DNA of 64,000 bases from Verrucomicrobiia bacterium (GTDB lineage: Bacteria > Verrucomicrobiota > Verrucomicrobiia > Opitutales > Cerasicoccaceae): the NCBI GenBank assembly GCA_030432235.1, contig JAUIHT010000003.1, forward strand, positions 62,001 to 126,000. Direction: 5' to 3'. The position numbers and the translations under genes were made by a program. The notes beneath the pieces are model-generated. The model saw nothing but the letters and a program-made list of their open reading frames with translations. It was not told the DNA's origin and searched no databases. Positions 56,921 to 64,000 of this stretch are shown here, piece after piece; positions within the stretch are counted from its first letter, which is position 1, and every line of letters starts with the position of its first letter.

Positions 56921-59092
56921 ATGCGCCTTTCCCGACTCACGATTCTTCTAGTCCTCCTTTTGCCCTGGACGCTGTGGGGGCAATTGAACTTCGCCAAGCA
57001 CACCCAGGCGGAGCTGGTGGCCAATGTGGAAAGCATCCAGCCCGGCCAACCCTTCTGGATGGCCCTACGGCTCACCATGGACGAGCACTGGCACACCTAC
57101 TGGGTCAATCCCGGAGATGCCGGCCTGAAAACCACCTTGTCCTGGGAAGAGCTCCCCGAAGGCTTCAAAGCGGGAGAGTTCCACTGGCCCACGCCCAAGC
57201 GCTACCTGCAGGAAGACATCATGAACTACGTCTACGAGGGCGAGGTCTTCCTCATGTTTGAGATGACGCCCCCCAAGGACCTCCAGCCCGGCACAAAGGT
57301 CACCTTTAAGGCCCGCGCGGACTGGCTGGAGTGCGATCCCTCCATGTGCGTGCCCGGCGGCGCCGACGTCAGCCTGGCCTTGCCGGTGCAAACCGGCAAA
57401 CCCACGCCCAGCACGTGGGCGAACGCCTTTGAAAAAGCGCAGCAAAACTGGCCGCAGGATTTAACGGGAAGTTGGAGTGTCTCCGCCATGATGGTGGACG
57501 GGAACTACCTGCTGGCCTTCGATCCCAAGGAAGGCGCCAGCGGTGACATCGGCGAGGTTTACTACTTCGACCAAAACGCGCTCATCACCCCGAGCGCCCC
57601 GCAACCCCTGACAAAGACGGACCGCGGCTACGCGCTCCACTTGGAAAAGAATACTTTTTTTGACGGGGACGACAAACACCTCCAAGGCGTGCTCAAGACC
57701 AGCAAAAGCTGGCTGGCCGACCAGGAGATCGACGGCATGGCGGTCGATGTGACCATCGGCAAGTCCAGCACGGGCTCGATCACAGTCACCGCTACCGCAG
57801 CCACCCCCGCATCCGCCGAGCGCGGCACGCCATTGCTGGGCCTGCTCGGTCTGGCCTTCCTCGGCGGCTTGATTCTGAACCTCATGCCCTGCGTCTTCCC
57901 GGTGCTGGGGCTGAAGATCATGGGCTTCGTCAACCAGGCCGGAGAAGATCACGGCAAAGTCGTGGCGCACGGGCTGGTCTTTACCGCCGGGGTACTGGTC
58001 AGCTTCTGGGTGCTGGCGGGCATCCTTATCGGCCTGCGCGCGGGCGGTGAAGAGCTCGGCTGGGGCTTCCAACTGCAATCGCCGGGCTTCGTGCTGGCGC
58101 TGACGGTTATCCTGCTGGTCTTCGGCCTGAACATGAGCGGCCTCTTTGAAATCGGTACCTCCGCGGTGGGCGTCGGCAGCCAACTCACGGCGAAGAGCGG
58201 ACTGAGCGGCAGCTTCTTTTCCGGCGTGCTGGCGACGGTCGTGGCTACCCCCTGCGCCGCGCCCTTCCTCGCGCCTGCCCTCGGGGCCGCCCTGACCCTG
58301 CCCGCGGCAAAATCGCTGGCCGTCTTCACCACCATCGGTATCGGGCTGGCCCTGCCCTACCTGCTGCTGTCGGCCTTTCCGCAACTGATCAAAGCCCTGC
58401 CCAAGCCCGGCGCGTGGATGGAAACTTTTAAGCAAGCCATGGCCTTCCTGCTGTACGGAACGGTCGTCTACCTGCTCTGGGTGTTGGCCGGGCAGTTGGA
58501 ACCGACGCTCCTGCTAGGCGTCCTCTTCGGGCTCGTCGCCATCGCCTGCGCCTGCTGGATTTACGGGCGCTGGGCCGCGCCTCACCGCAAGCCCGGCACG
58601 CAGTGGGCCGCCCGCGTGGTGGCATTGCTGTTTTTCGTCGCGCCGCTGGCCTACGCCTACAACGGCATTGCCGAACAGCAGCGCCAGGCTGAGCTGAAAG
58701 CCAAAATCGCCTCCGGGGAGGCCAAGCAGGACTTCCTCATCTGGGAGCCCTGGTCCGAGGAGAAAGTCAAGGAGCTCCGCGAGGCCGGACGCTATGTCTA
58801 CATCGACTTCACCGCGCGCTGGTGCGCTACCTGTCAGGTCAACAAGAAGGCCTACAACAGCCCCGCGGTCATCGACGCATTTTTGGCTAACGACGTCGCG
58901 CTGCTCAAGGCCGACTGGACCAATCACGACCCGGCCATCACGCGTGCCCTCGCCGGCTATGGACGCTCCGCCGTGCCCTTCAACCTCCTCTACGCCCCCG
59001 GCAAAGACGAGCCCATCGTGATGCCCGAAATCTTCGGCGCGGGCGCAGTCCTCGACACCCTCAAGGAAGCTGGAGCAAAGGTGGGCGGATAA
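56921..59092 (+). CDS. thiol:disulfide interchange protein DsbD/ScsB-like
   Basis: A signal peptide precedes an N-terminal periplasmic domain with DEHWHTYWVNPGDAGL, WLECDPSMCVPG, then a membrane core of about eight helices including LGGLILNLMPCVFPVLGLKIMGFVNQ and ATPCAAPFLAPALGAAL with the redox Cys, and a C-terminal thioredoxin domain with YIDFTARWCATCQVNKK (WCxxC). The order matches the DsbD/ScsB family, which moves electrons from cytoplasmic thioredoxin to periplasmic acceptors. The 723-residue length is normal. Confidence 0.93.
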   Translation: MRLSRLTILLVLLLPWTLWGQLNFAKHTQAELVANVESIQPGQPFWMALRLTMDEHWHTYWVNPGDAGLKTTLSWEELPEGFKAGEFHWPTPKRYLQEDIMNYVYEGEVFLMFEMTPPKDLQPGTKVTFKARADWLECDPSMCVPGGADVSLALPVQTGKPTPSTWANAFEKAQQNWPQDLTGSWSVSAMMVDGNYLLAFDPKEGASGDIGEVYYFDQNALITPSAPQPLTKTDRGYALHLEKNTFFDGDDKHLQGVLKTSKSWLADQEIDGMAVDVTIGKSSTGSITVTATAATPASAERGTPLLGLLGLAFLGGLILNLMPCVFPVLGLKIMGFVNQAGEDHGKVVAHGLVFTAGVLVSFWVLAGILIGLRAGGEELGWGFQLQSPGFVLALTVILLVFGLNMSGLFEIGTSAVGVGSQLTAKSGLSGSFFSGVLATVVATPCAAPFLAPALGAALTLPAAKSLAVFTTIGIGLALPYLLLSAFPQLIKALPKPGAWMETFKQAMAFLLYGTVVYLLWVLAGQLEPTLLLGVLFGLVAIACACWIYGRWAAPHRKPGTQWAARVVALLFFVAPLAYAYNGIAEQQRQAELKAKIASGEAKQDFLIWEPWSEEKVKELREAGRYVYIDFTARWCATCQVNKKAYNSPAVIDAFLANDVALLKADWTNHDPAITRALAGYGRSAVPFNLLYAPGKDEPIVMPEIFGAGAVLDTLKEAGAKVGG

Positions 59093-59146
59093 GGGGGGAA
59101 GTCAAACCTTGCCAATGTCCGGCAATCGTTGACAATTCATAGCACT

Positions 59147-60187
59147 ATGAAGCATCGCCGTCGTATTGTCGCGACAAGCGTTTTCCTCGTATTGCTTGGA
59201 GCCTTTTTGTTTTGGTTACGAAAAGACGATGATGAAATTCGCCACTCCATTGACATCGACAGTTATTCTCCAGTCACTACCCAAGGAGTTAAAAATTATC
59301 AGCGCCTCTTGGAGCTGACCCAACAGGATGTCAAGCGGCCCCAGAATCTTTCCAGCAAAGCATTGCGGCAAGCACAGCATGAAGGAGGGGAAGCCTACCG
59401 CGTCTGGCTCCTCGCCAACAGACTGGCGATTGAAGAAAATTACCGAGCCGTGCAAACTCAAGTCGAGATACTGGCAAGCCTGGCTGAAGTCGGCCCGATC
59501 GAAGACAATACCTCCAGTCTCAAAGATGACATCATCCAGTTTTCCTACCTAAGGAATCTGTGCTACTCGCTGGAAAAACAACTGGAACTCGCCTCGGTGG
59601 ATGACTCCGCTCAACTCCCCTTCGAGCAGGCGCTGGCGGTATATAAGGTGCTCTGCGAACTGCAAACGAACAGCCGAGTCATTGTCCATCAAATGATCTG
59701 CACAGTATTGATGAGGCGTTTGCAGAGCGGGTTTGAAGCCGTTTTGCCAGTCCTATCTTACGCACAAAAGCAAGCACTGCTAAAAGTCCTGGAACAACCC
59801 ATCGACTTCGTTGGCGCAGTAGATAAATCAGTGTTTTCTGAATACGCCATCGCCGCCAACGACTACGAAGATTTCGATTTGGAACGCCGTGGCGGCTTGA
59901 TTCCTTTCGTTTTTCTACGTAACCGGACGCTAAATTTCTACGGCGATCATGTGGCAAAAATCAGCGACTTGGCACATCAGCAAGCATGGGACGAGATTCG
60001 CTTCACCAACAATCAAATCGAGGAAGAACTGTTAGGCTTTCAGGTTAAAAACTTTGGCGGCAAACTCTACCTTGCCATGGCTATCCCGGCCATGGGAGGC
60101 ATTTATCAACAGGCCTATGAGTGTGGCCTGGAGCGAAATCATCTCCGGAGCTCTGTAGCAAAAAGCCTGACCAGCTTAACCAACTGA
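59147..60187 (+). CDS. hypothetical membrane-anchored protein
   Basis: The 346-residue product from ATG 59147 has one N-terminal hydrophobic helix (RRIVATSVFLVLLGAFLFWL) after a basic start, so it probably is anchored with the rest outside. The remainder is helical and polar with no family motif I recognise. GC content is visibly lower than in the flanking DsbD and methyltransferase genes, which suggests a different origin. The next gene starts immediately after its stop. Confidence 0.6.
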   Translation: MKHRRRIVATSVFLVLLGAFLFWLRKDDDEIRHSIDIDSYSPVTTQGVKNYQRLLELTQQDVKRPQNLSSKALRQAQHEGGEAYRVWLLANRLAIEENYRAVQTQVEILASLAEVGPIEDNTSSLKDDIIQFSYLRNLCYSLEKQLELASVDDSAQLPFEQALAVYKVLCELQTNSRVIVHQMICTVLMRRLQSGFEAVLPVLSYAQKQALLKVLEQPIDFVGAVDKSVFSEYAIAANDYEDFDLERRGGLIPFVFLRNRTLNFYGDHVAKISDLAHQQAWDEIRFTNNQIEEELLGFQVKNFGGKLYLAMAIPAMGGIYQQAYECGLERNHLRSSVAKSLTSLTN

Positions 60188-60946
60188 ATGGAATACGTCG
60201 AATACTTCCGCAAGTTCCCGGACGCTTACGCCAAGGTAGTGGGCGGGTTTGACCGGAAGCGCACGCTGACTGCCTACCTGCTGGAAAGCGGCGTACTCGA
60301 CGGCGCAGCGTCGGTGCTGTCCATCGGACCCGGCGACGGCGCGGTGGAGGTCGAGCTGATGCGAAAAAGCAACCTGCACCTGGGCTTCGTGGAACCGTCG
60401 AAGCTTTTCTACGATCAATGCCTCGCGGGCATAAAGGCGGCGGGGTTTGAGGAGCGCATCACAGAGGCATGTAACGCGTCCTTTCAGGATTACGAATCGT
60501 CTGAAAGCTACGATGTCGTGCTCTCGCTTTTTTCCTGGTTCGCGCTGGGGTTTGACCGTGACATGCTGGAGAAAGCGCTACGCTGCGTAAAGCCCGGCGG
60601 GCGGTTGCTCATTTGCATCCAGGCCGAGTCCAGCCCGTCAACCCTCATCTCCGCCGCGAGCCGCTCCGACGGTATCAGCCTGACCTCGGAGGCCCTTTCC
60701 CGCTGGGCCAGTGAAGAAGGCTTTGCGCACCGCTATGAGGTGTACCACGGGCTCGTCCCGGCCGAGCAATACCTGGATGACGGCGGGCTGACCGAGGCCG
60801 GGCGCGATTTGGTGTCCTTCATCTCCGCCACCCTTTGGGAGGATATCCCCAGCGCTTTAAAACAGACCGCCCTCAAGGCCATGCAAGACGCCAACGACGG
60901 CACCCATATCGACTTGGCCGGTGGCTGTCTGATCTTCGACGCGTAA
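60188..60946 (+). CDS. class I SAM-dependent methyltransferase
   Basis: The Rossmann glycine-rich motif SVLSIGPGDGAVEVEL is near residue 43, followed by FVEPSKLFYDQ (acidic residue binding SAM), YDVVLSLFSWFALGF and LRCVKPGGRLLI (motif post-II). The 252-residue protein is a small-molecule methyltransferase of unknown substrate. It begins directly after the upstream stop (TGAATG), so the two genes may be coupled. Confidence 0.82.
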   Translation: MEYVEYFRKFPDAYAKVVGGFDRKRTLTAYLLESGVLDGAASVLSIGPGDGAVEVELMRKSNLHLGFVEPSKLFYDQCLAGIKAAGFEERITEACNASFQDYESSESYDVVLSLFSWFALGFDRDMLEKALRCVKPGGRLLICIQAESSPSTLISAASRSDGISLTSEALSRWASEEGFAHRYEVYHGLVPAEQYLDDGGLTEAGRDLVSFISATLWEDIPSALKQTALKAMQDANDGTHIDLAGGCLIFDA

Positions 60947-60967
60947 GGCGGTTTGAGACGTTTTATT

Positions 60968-61039
60968 TTGACCACGGATTACACGGATGGACACGGATTT
61001 TTTCCTCGTATCCGCGTTATCCGTGTAATCCGTGGTCAA
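60968..61039. repeat. long inverted repeat of CCGTG-type tandem motifs
   Basis: The left arm (60968-60997) and right arm (61011-61039) match as reverse complements over at least 21 consecutive bases (61019-61039 on the right). The arms contain tandem ACACGGAT-type units with a period near 10. It fills the start of the spacer after the methyltransferase gene. Confidence 0.8.
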
Positions 61040-61143
61040 TTTTATATTCATGCGTATTGAAACGGTTTTCTGTAATTTTTATGGTGAGCAAAGCCCCAAT
61101 GTAGCCAACGCATCGATTTAATCCAACCGAGCCAGCGCAACTA

Positions 61144-61171
61144 TTGACGCGACAAAATATTATGATATAAT
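61144..61171 (+). promoter_or_regulatory. strong sigma70-type promoter in the spacer
   Basis: TTGACG at 61144-61149 and a perfect TATAAT at 61166-61171 are 16 bp apart. No protein gene of note follows on this strand for 300 bp; the expected transcript begins near 61178. Confidence 0.65.
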
Positions 61172-61177
61172 CGCGTC

Positions 61178-61345
61178 CATGAAAGCAGTTTTTCCGCCCA
61201 GGCCACCTTAGCCCGGCCCCGGCTCACCGAAACGCGATGCTTGGATCGTGCGCCGGTTGCGTCCACCCGTCCTGCCCAGGAGCGCAGAGCGGGAGCCTAC
61301 TTCAAACGCGACGCAGCCCCGGACACCTTCGAAGCATCGCCGGAC
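61178..61345 (+). ncRNA. candidate structured RNA downstream of a strong promoter
   Basis: The transcript from the promoter at 61144-61171 would fold into a rod: GCGATGCTT (61234-61242) with AAGCATCGC (61332-61340), an internal loop of about 10 and 9 nt, CCGG with CCGG, TGCGTC (61258-61263) with GACGCA (61310-61315), and an apical CCCG/CGGG plus CTGC/GCAG hairpin. No known RNA class (RNase P, tmRNA, SRP) matches. A ten-codon frame begins at 61179, so a leader peptide is also possible. The 3' end is not defined, as no T-run follows. Confidence 0.4.
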
Positions 61346-61362
61346 GGCTGTTCTTTGAAAGA

Positions 61363-61402
61363 GGTGCGTGGCCGCACAGGACAATGAGGGGGCAAGGCCC
61401 CC
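61363..61402. repeat. repeated 23-bp motif (copy 2) plus GC hairpin
   Basis: 61363-61385 repeats the motif at 53298-53320 with 21 of 23 identical bases. It is followed by a GGGGGC/GCCCCC hairpin at about 61388-61402. The spacer 61403-61481 shows further small hairpins but no gene. Confidence 0.6.
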
Positions 61403-61481
61403 TACGCTACTGCGTAGCTACCCCCGATGGGGTACAGCTCCATTGAGATGCAGGGCATCTCGGCTCTAAGGCCCCACCTGC

Positions 61482-61856
61482 CTAGCTGAAGATGAGCGTT
61501 GCGCACTTGAGCCCGAGCCAGACCGCGATCAGGGTCAGCACCAGGTTGAGTACGGTGTTGGCCGCGGCGGGCCAGTAGTCCCCGGCGTTGATGAGCGAAA
61601 GCGTTTGGTAGCTGAACGTCGAAAAAGTCGTCAGCGCTCCGCAGAAGCCGGTGGTCAGCAGTATACGCAGATGCGGATGAACCTGCAGGTGAGTCGCTTC
61701 CAGCCCGAAGACGAAGCCGATGATGAAGGACCCGACGACATTGACGATCAACGTCGCCCAGGGAAACTCCGCCGGAATCCACACGCCCACTGCCGCCCGC
61801 AGGACCGCGCCGACGGCGCCGCCAAAGGCAATAGCCAGTATCTGCAAGGCGTTCAT
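61482..61856 (-). CDS. crcB: fluoride ion channel (CrcB/FluC)
   Basis: The 124-residue membrane protein has the FluC pattern: GGAVGAVLRAAVG, TLIVNVVGSFIIGFVFG, TTGFCGALTTFSTFSYQT and a last helix. FluC dimers export fluoride. It lies 57 bp after the amidase gene on the same strand. I saw no fluoride riboswitch in the 57-bp gap upstream. Confidence 0.92.
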   Translation of the reverse strand: MNALQILAIAFGGAVGAVLRAAVGVWIPAEFPWATLIVNVVGSFIIGFVFGLEATHLQVHPHLRILLTTGFCGALTTFSTFSYQTLSLINAGDYWPAAANTVLNLVLTLIAVWLGLKCATLIFS

Positions 61857-61912
61857 GAGTGCAGCCTAATCGAGCGTCTTGCCCTGCGAAAAGGCCAATC
61901 TTGCCCGTGGGA

Positions 61913-62932
61913 TCATTTCCCCCGCACGCGGTTGAGCGTCTTCTGGTAGGTCAGGACGCCGGCGGTGATGGCGTTGGCCAGCTTGTCGCGATAGGCCGCG
62001 CTACCGACGTTGCGCCCCTCGGTGGGATTGGTGACAAAGCCGCCCTCGATCAGCACTGCCGGGCAGTTTACCTCCCGCAAGACCACAAAGCGCGCGCGCT
62101 TCATGCCGCGATCATCGGCCCCGGTAAACTTCAGCATCTCATTCTGGATGTAGAAGGCCGCCAGCGCGTTCCAGGGATCGTTTTTGTTGCCGGGATAGTC
62201 GCGCTTGTCCGCCGCGGTCAGATTGACACGATTGGAGGACGGCTGTCCCTGCGGCGTCATGGCGAAGGTCTCGATGCCGTGAACCGAGGGCGTACCGACG
62301 GCGTTGAAATGCAGGCTGAGGAAGAGATCGGCCCCGATGCGATTGGCGTAAGCCGCGCGGTCCTCCAGCGGGATGAACTTGTCCGTCGTACGCGTGAGGG
62401 TAACCTTGTAGCCGAGGGCTTCGAGGCGCTTCTCCAGACGCTTGGCCAGGTCGAGGGTGAGGTTCTTCTCGTAGAGGCCGAGCTTGGGATTCTGCGCGCC
62501 GGGGTCCTTGCCACCGTGCCCGGGGTCGATGACGATATGGTACAGTTTCGAGGCGCTGTCTTTGTAGACCTGCGGTGCGAGGATGGGCAGGATGGTCTTG
62601 TTGTAGTCCAGCTCACTGGTGAACAGCTCGCCTTTGTTCGAGGCCACCGGGTTGCCCAGCCCGATTTCGCGACCGTTGAGCGTGAAGTCCTGCTCGTGGA
62701 TGGTGAAGCGCATCGTGGTCCACTCGCTGTACAGCTCCGCCGTTTTGCCCTTTTTCACCCAGCGAAAATCCTGCCCGAGACGCTTGGCCACCTCCCCGAG
62801 GCTGACGTAGGCGTTGCCGTTGAGCTGGCGCGTGATAGCCGCGCAGGGCAAAGCGCCTGCGAAGAGCAGCAGTAGGGTCAACCAGACGAGTGCGAACCGC
62901 TCAGGTGGAACTTTCCGGTGCAGGCTCCTCAT
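61913..62932 (-). CDS. N-acetylmuramoyl-L-alanine amidase
   Basis: A signal-like N-terminus ([20 protein letters not shown]) precedes a copper-amine-oxidase-N-like domain ([13 protein letters not shown]..., residues 40-110) and the amidase_3 domain: [14 protein letters not shown] with zinc-binding His, [15 protein letters not shown], and [14 protein letters not shown] with catalytic Glu. It cleaves peptidoglycan cross-bridge side chains during cell division. It overlaps the end of infC by 32 bp and precedes crcB, so the three genes form a minus-strand operon. Confidence 0.92.
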   Translation of the reverse strand: MRSLHRKVPPERFALVWLTLLLLFAGALPCAAITRQLNGNAYVSLGEVAKRLGQDFRWVKKGKTAELYSEWTTMRFTIHEQDFTLNGREIGLGNPVASNKGELFTSELDYNKTILPILAPQVYKDSASKLYHIVIDPGHGGKDPGAQNPKLGLYEKNLTLDLAKRLEKRLEALGYKVTLTRTTDKFIPLEDRAAYANRIGADLFLSLHFNAVGTPSVHGIETFAMTPQGQPSSNRVNLTAADKRDYPGNKNDPWNALAAFYIQNEMLKFTGADDRGMKRARFVVLREVNCPAVLIEGGFVTNPTEGRNVGSAAYRDKLANAITAGVLTYQKTLNRVRGK

Positions 62933-63506
62933 CGTCCAAAGTCCACTTGAGGCGCCGTTTGTTGGCCGGCAGGGGCGACACCGTCATGGTGATGTTACGG
63001 CCGGCCAGACGCGGCTCGTTATCCGGATGAGCGATGTGGTCGAGGTCCACCACGGCGCGGCGGATAACCTCGAAGCCAAGGTCGGTGTGCTCCATTTCGC
63101 GGCCGCGGAACATCAGCGTCAGCTTGACCTTGGAGCCCTTGTCGAGGAACTCCTCGGCGTGGCGGATCTTGGTCATGTAGTCGTGCTGGTCCACACGGAC
63201 GCGGAACTTGACCTCCTTCAGCTTCTGCTGGTGATGGTCCTTATCCTTGTCCTTCTTGCTCTGCTCGTACTTGTACTTGCCGTAGTCGAGGATGCGGCAG
63301 ACCGGCGGCCGGGCGTTGGGCGAAATCTCGAGCAGATCGAGACCGGCTTCCTTGGCCAGTTGCAGGGCATCACGCGTCTGCATGACGCCCAGGTTACGGC
63401 CATCCGGTGCGATCACACGGATTTCCGGCACGCGTATGCGCTCGTTCTTTCTTGGACCGCGATCATAGTTGCGGCGACCCCTTCCTGAAAATGGATGCTT
63501 TCCCAT
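62901..63506 (-). CDS. infC: translation initiation factor IF-3
   Basis: The IF-3 N-domain has [62 protein letters not shown] and the C-domain has [45 protein letters not shown], both diagnostic. The C-terminal tail is acidic. At 201 residues it is slightly long because of the N-terminal basic extension. rpmI and rplT are not next to it here, unlike the common infC arrangement. Confidence 0.96.
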   Translation of the reverse strand: MGKHPFSGRGRRNYDRGPRKNERIRVPEIRVIAPDGRNLGVMQTRDALQLAKEAGLDLLEISPNARPPVCRILDYGKYKYEQSKKDKDKDHHQQKLKEVKFRVRVDQHDYMTKIRHAEEFLDKGSKVKLTLMFRGREMEHTDLGFEVIRRAVVDLDHIAHPDNEPRLAGRNITMTVSPLPANKRRLKWTLDDEEPAPESST

Positions 63507-63652
63507 TCAGGCTACGGGACGGTTTACGGCAAAGGCGCTGAGCGCCAGACTGTGAGAGCAGGATGTAATACCCATAAAAATAATCGATACCAAGTTAGGC
63601 GGAATGCCCGGGGGTTTCAACCCTTTTTCTGACTTCTCTGATTCGGCCCATT

Positions 63653-64000
63653 TTAACGCGCTCCCTGGCCTGAAAGCACCACCGGAATGGTCCGCAGGAG
63701 GATGCGCACATCCAGCCAGAGGCTCCAGCGGTCAATGTACTCCAGATCCAGACGCACCCACTCGGCGAAATCCGGTATCTCGCTGCGACCGGAAACCTGC
63801 CACAGGCCGGTCAGACCGGGCAGGACGCTCAACCGGCGGCGGTCACGGAAGCGGGCGAAACGCGCCGTCTCGTAGACCGGTAACGGGCGCGGCCCGACCA
63901 GGCTCATCTCGCCCCGCAGGACGTTCCAGAGCTGCGGCAACTCGTCCAGGCTGTAGCGGCGCAGGAAGCGCCCGACACGGGTCACGCGCGGGTCGTCCTC
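63653..64000 (-). CDS. sugar transferase, polyprenyl glycosylphosphotransferase (partial)
   Basis: The visible C-terminal part (RFLRRYSLDELPQLWNVLRGEMSLVGPRPLP and RRRLSVLPGLTGLWQVSGRS...LEYIDRWSLWLDVRILLRTI) is the core of bacterial sugar transferases such as WcaJ/PglC-type enzymes that load a sugar phosphate onto undecaprenyl phosphate. The frame continues beyond position 64000, so the N-terminus is missing. It is the start of an exopolysaccharide or O-antigen step, on the basis of the family. Confidence 0.88.
   Translation of the reverse strand, partial: EDDPRVTRVGRFLRRYSLDELPQLWNVLRGEMSLVGPRPLPVYETARFARFRDRRRLSVLPGLTGLWQVSGRSEIPDFAEWVRLDLEYIDRWSLWLDVRILLRTIPVVLSGQGAR

Noticed and set aside
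61237-61446. 69-residue plus-strand frame in the spacer before crcB
   Set aside because: Crosses several hairpins and a repeated motif and has no protein-like features.
61857-61912. fluoride riboswitch upstream of crcB
   Set aside because: The 56-bp gap to the amidase gene lacks the conserved aptamer elements.

Overview
The window looks like a chromosomal segment of a Verrucomicrobiota bacterium, most likely class Opitutia (Puniceicoccales-like). This is an inference from family content: four proteins with the Verrucomicrobia-style PEP-CTERM tail (VPEP, hydrophobic helix, WRRK), a DUF1800/DUF1501 pair, LPS-type glycosyltransferases, a three-subunit succinate dehydrogenase with a single b-type membrane subunit, and GC-rich coding with few strong Shine-Dalgarno sites. 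Gene density is high. I found no rRNA, tRNA, CRISPR array, insertion sequence or prophage.

Layout. 1-6.4 kb: partial DUF4136-like lipoprotein, DUF1800/DUF1501 pair, and a three-gene overlapping glycosyltransferase operon. 6.4-12.1 kb: secreted Ig-like protein, GspF/PilC protein, aroA (with a compositionally foreign middle), DUF2254 protein, queF. 12.2-17.2 kb: two tiny paralogous membrane peptides, a cysteine-less FmdB-like protein, a pseudokinase-PEGA-FGE fusion, a CPBP protease and a DoxX protein. 17.3-25.7 kb: YHS protein, MFS transporter, thiL, a 21-bp direct/inverted repeat array, proA, SDR, two PfkB kinases, a DUF6941-like protein and a coiled-coil DNA-binding protein. 25.7-32.6 kb: CoA-transferase/GNAT fusion, queG, three PEP-CTERM proteins, polX. 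32.7-35.5 kb: an AT-rich three-gene island (DUF6602-like, TcmP-like, radical SAM), the best candidate for an undescribed system. 35.8-41.2 kb: sdhCAB and pyrG, with a terminator/attenuator-like hairpin before pyrG. 41.2-47.4 kb: fourth PEP-CTERM protein, NMT1-histidine kinase fusion, CE15-like esterase, ovoA. 47.5-53.2 kb: a minus-strand serS-[toxin/antitoxin-like pair]-tilS-ftsH operon. 53.3-64 kb: GT9, STAS, small Cys protein, prmC, DsbD/ScsB, a methyltransferase, a candidate structured RNA with a strong promoter, crcB, amidase, infC and a partial sugar transferase.

How genes work together. Cell-surface sugar assembly is represented by the 3.5-6.4 kb operon, the GT9 at 53.3 kb and the sugar transferase at the right edge. 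The queuosine genes queF and queG are both present but not adjacent. serS, tilS, prmC and infC serve translation. Several spacers carry long inverted repeats whose arms are built from 7-bp tandem motifs; one such array lies in frame inside polX. A separate spacer between thiL and proA holds about fourteen degenerate 21-bp units that switch orientation half-way.
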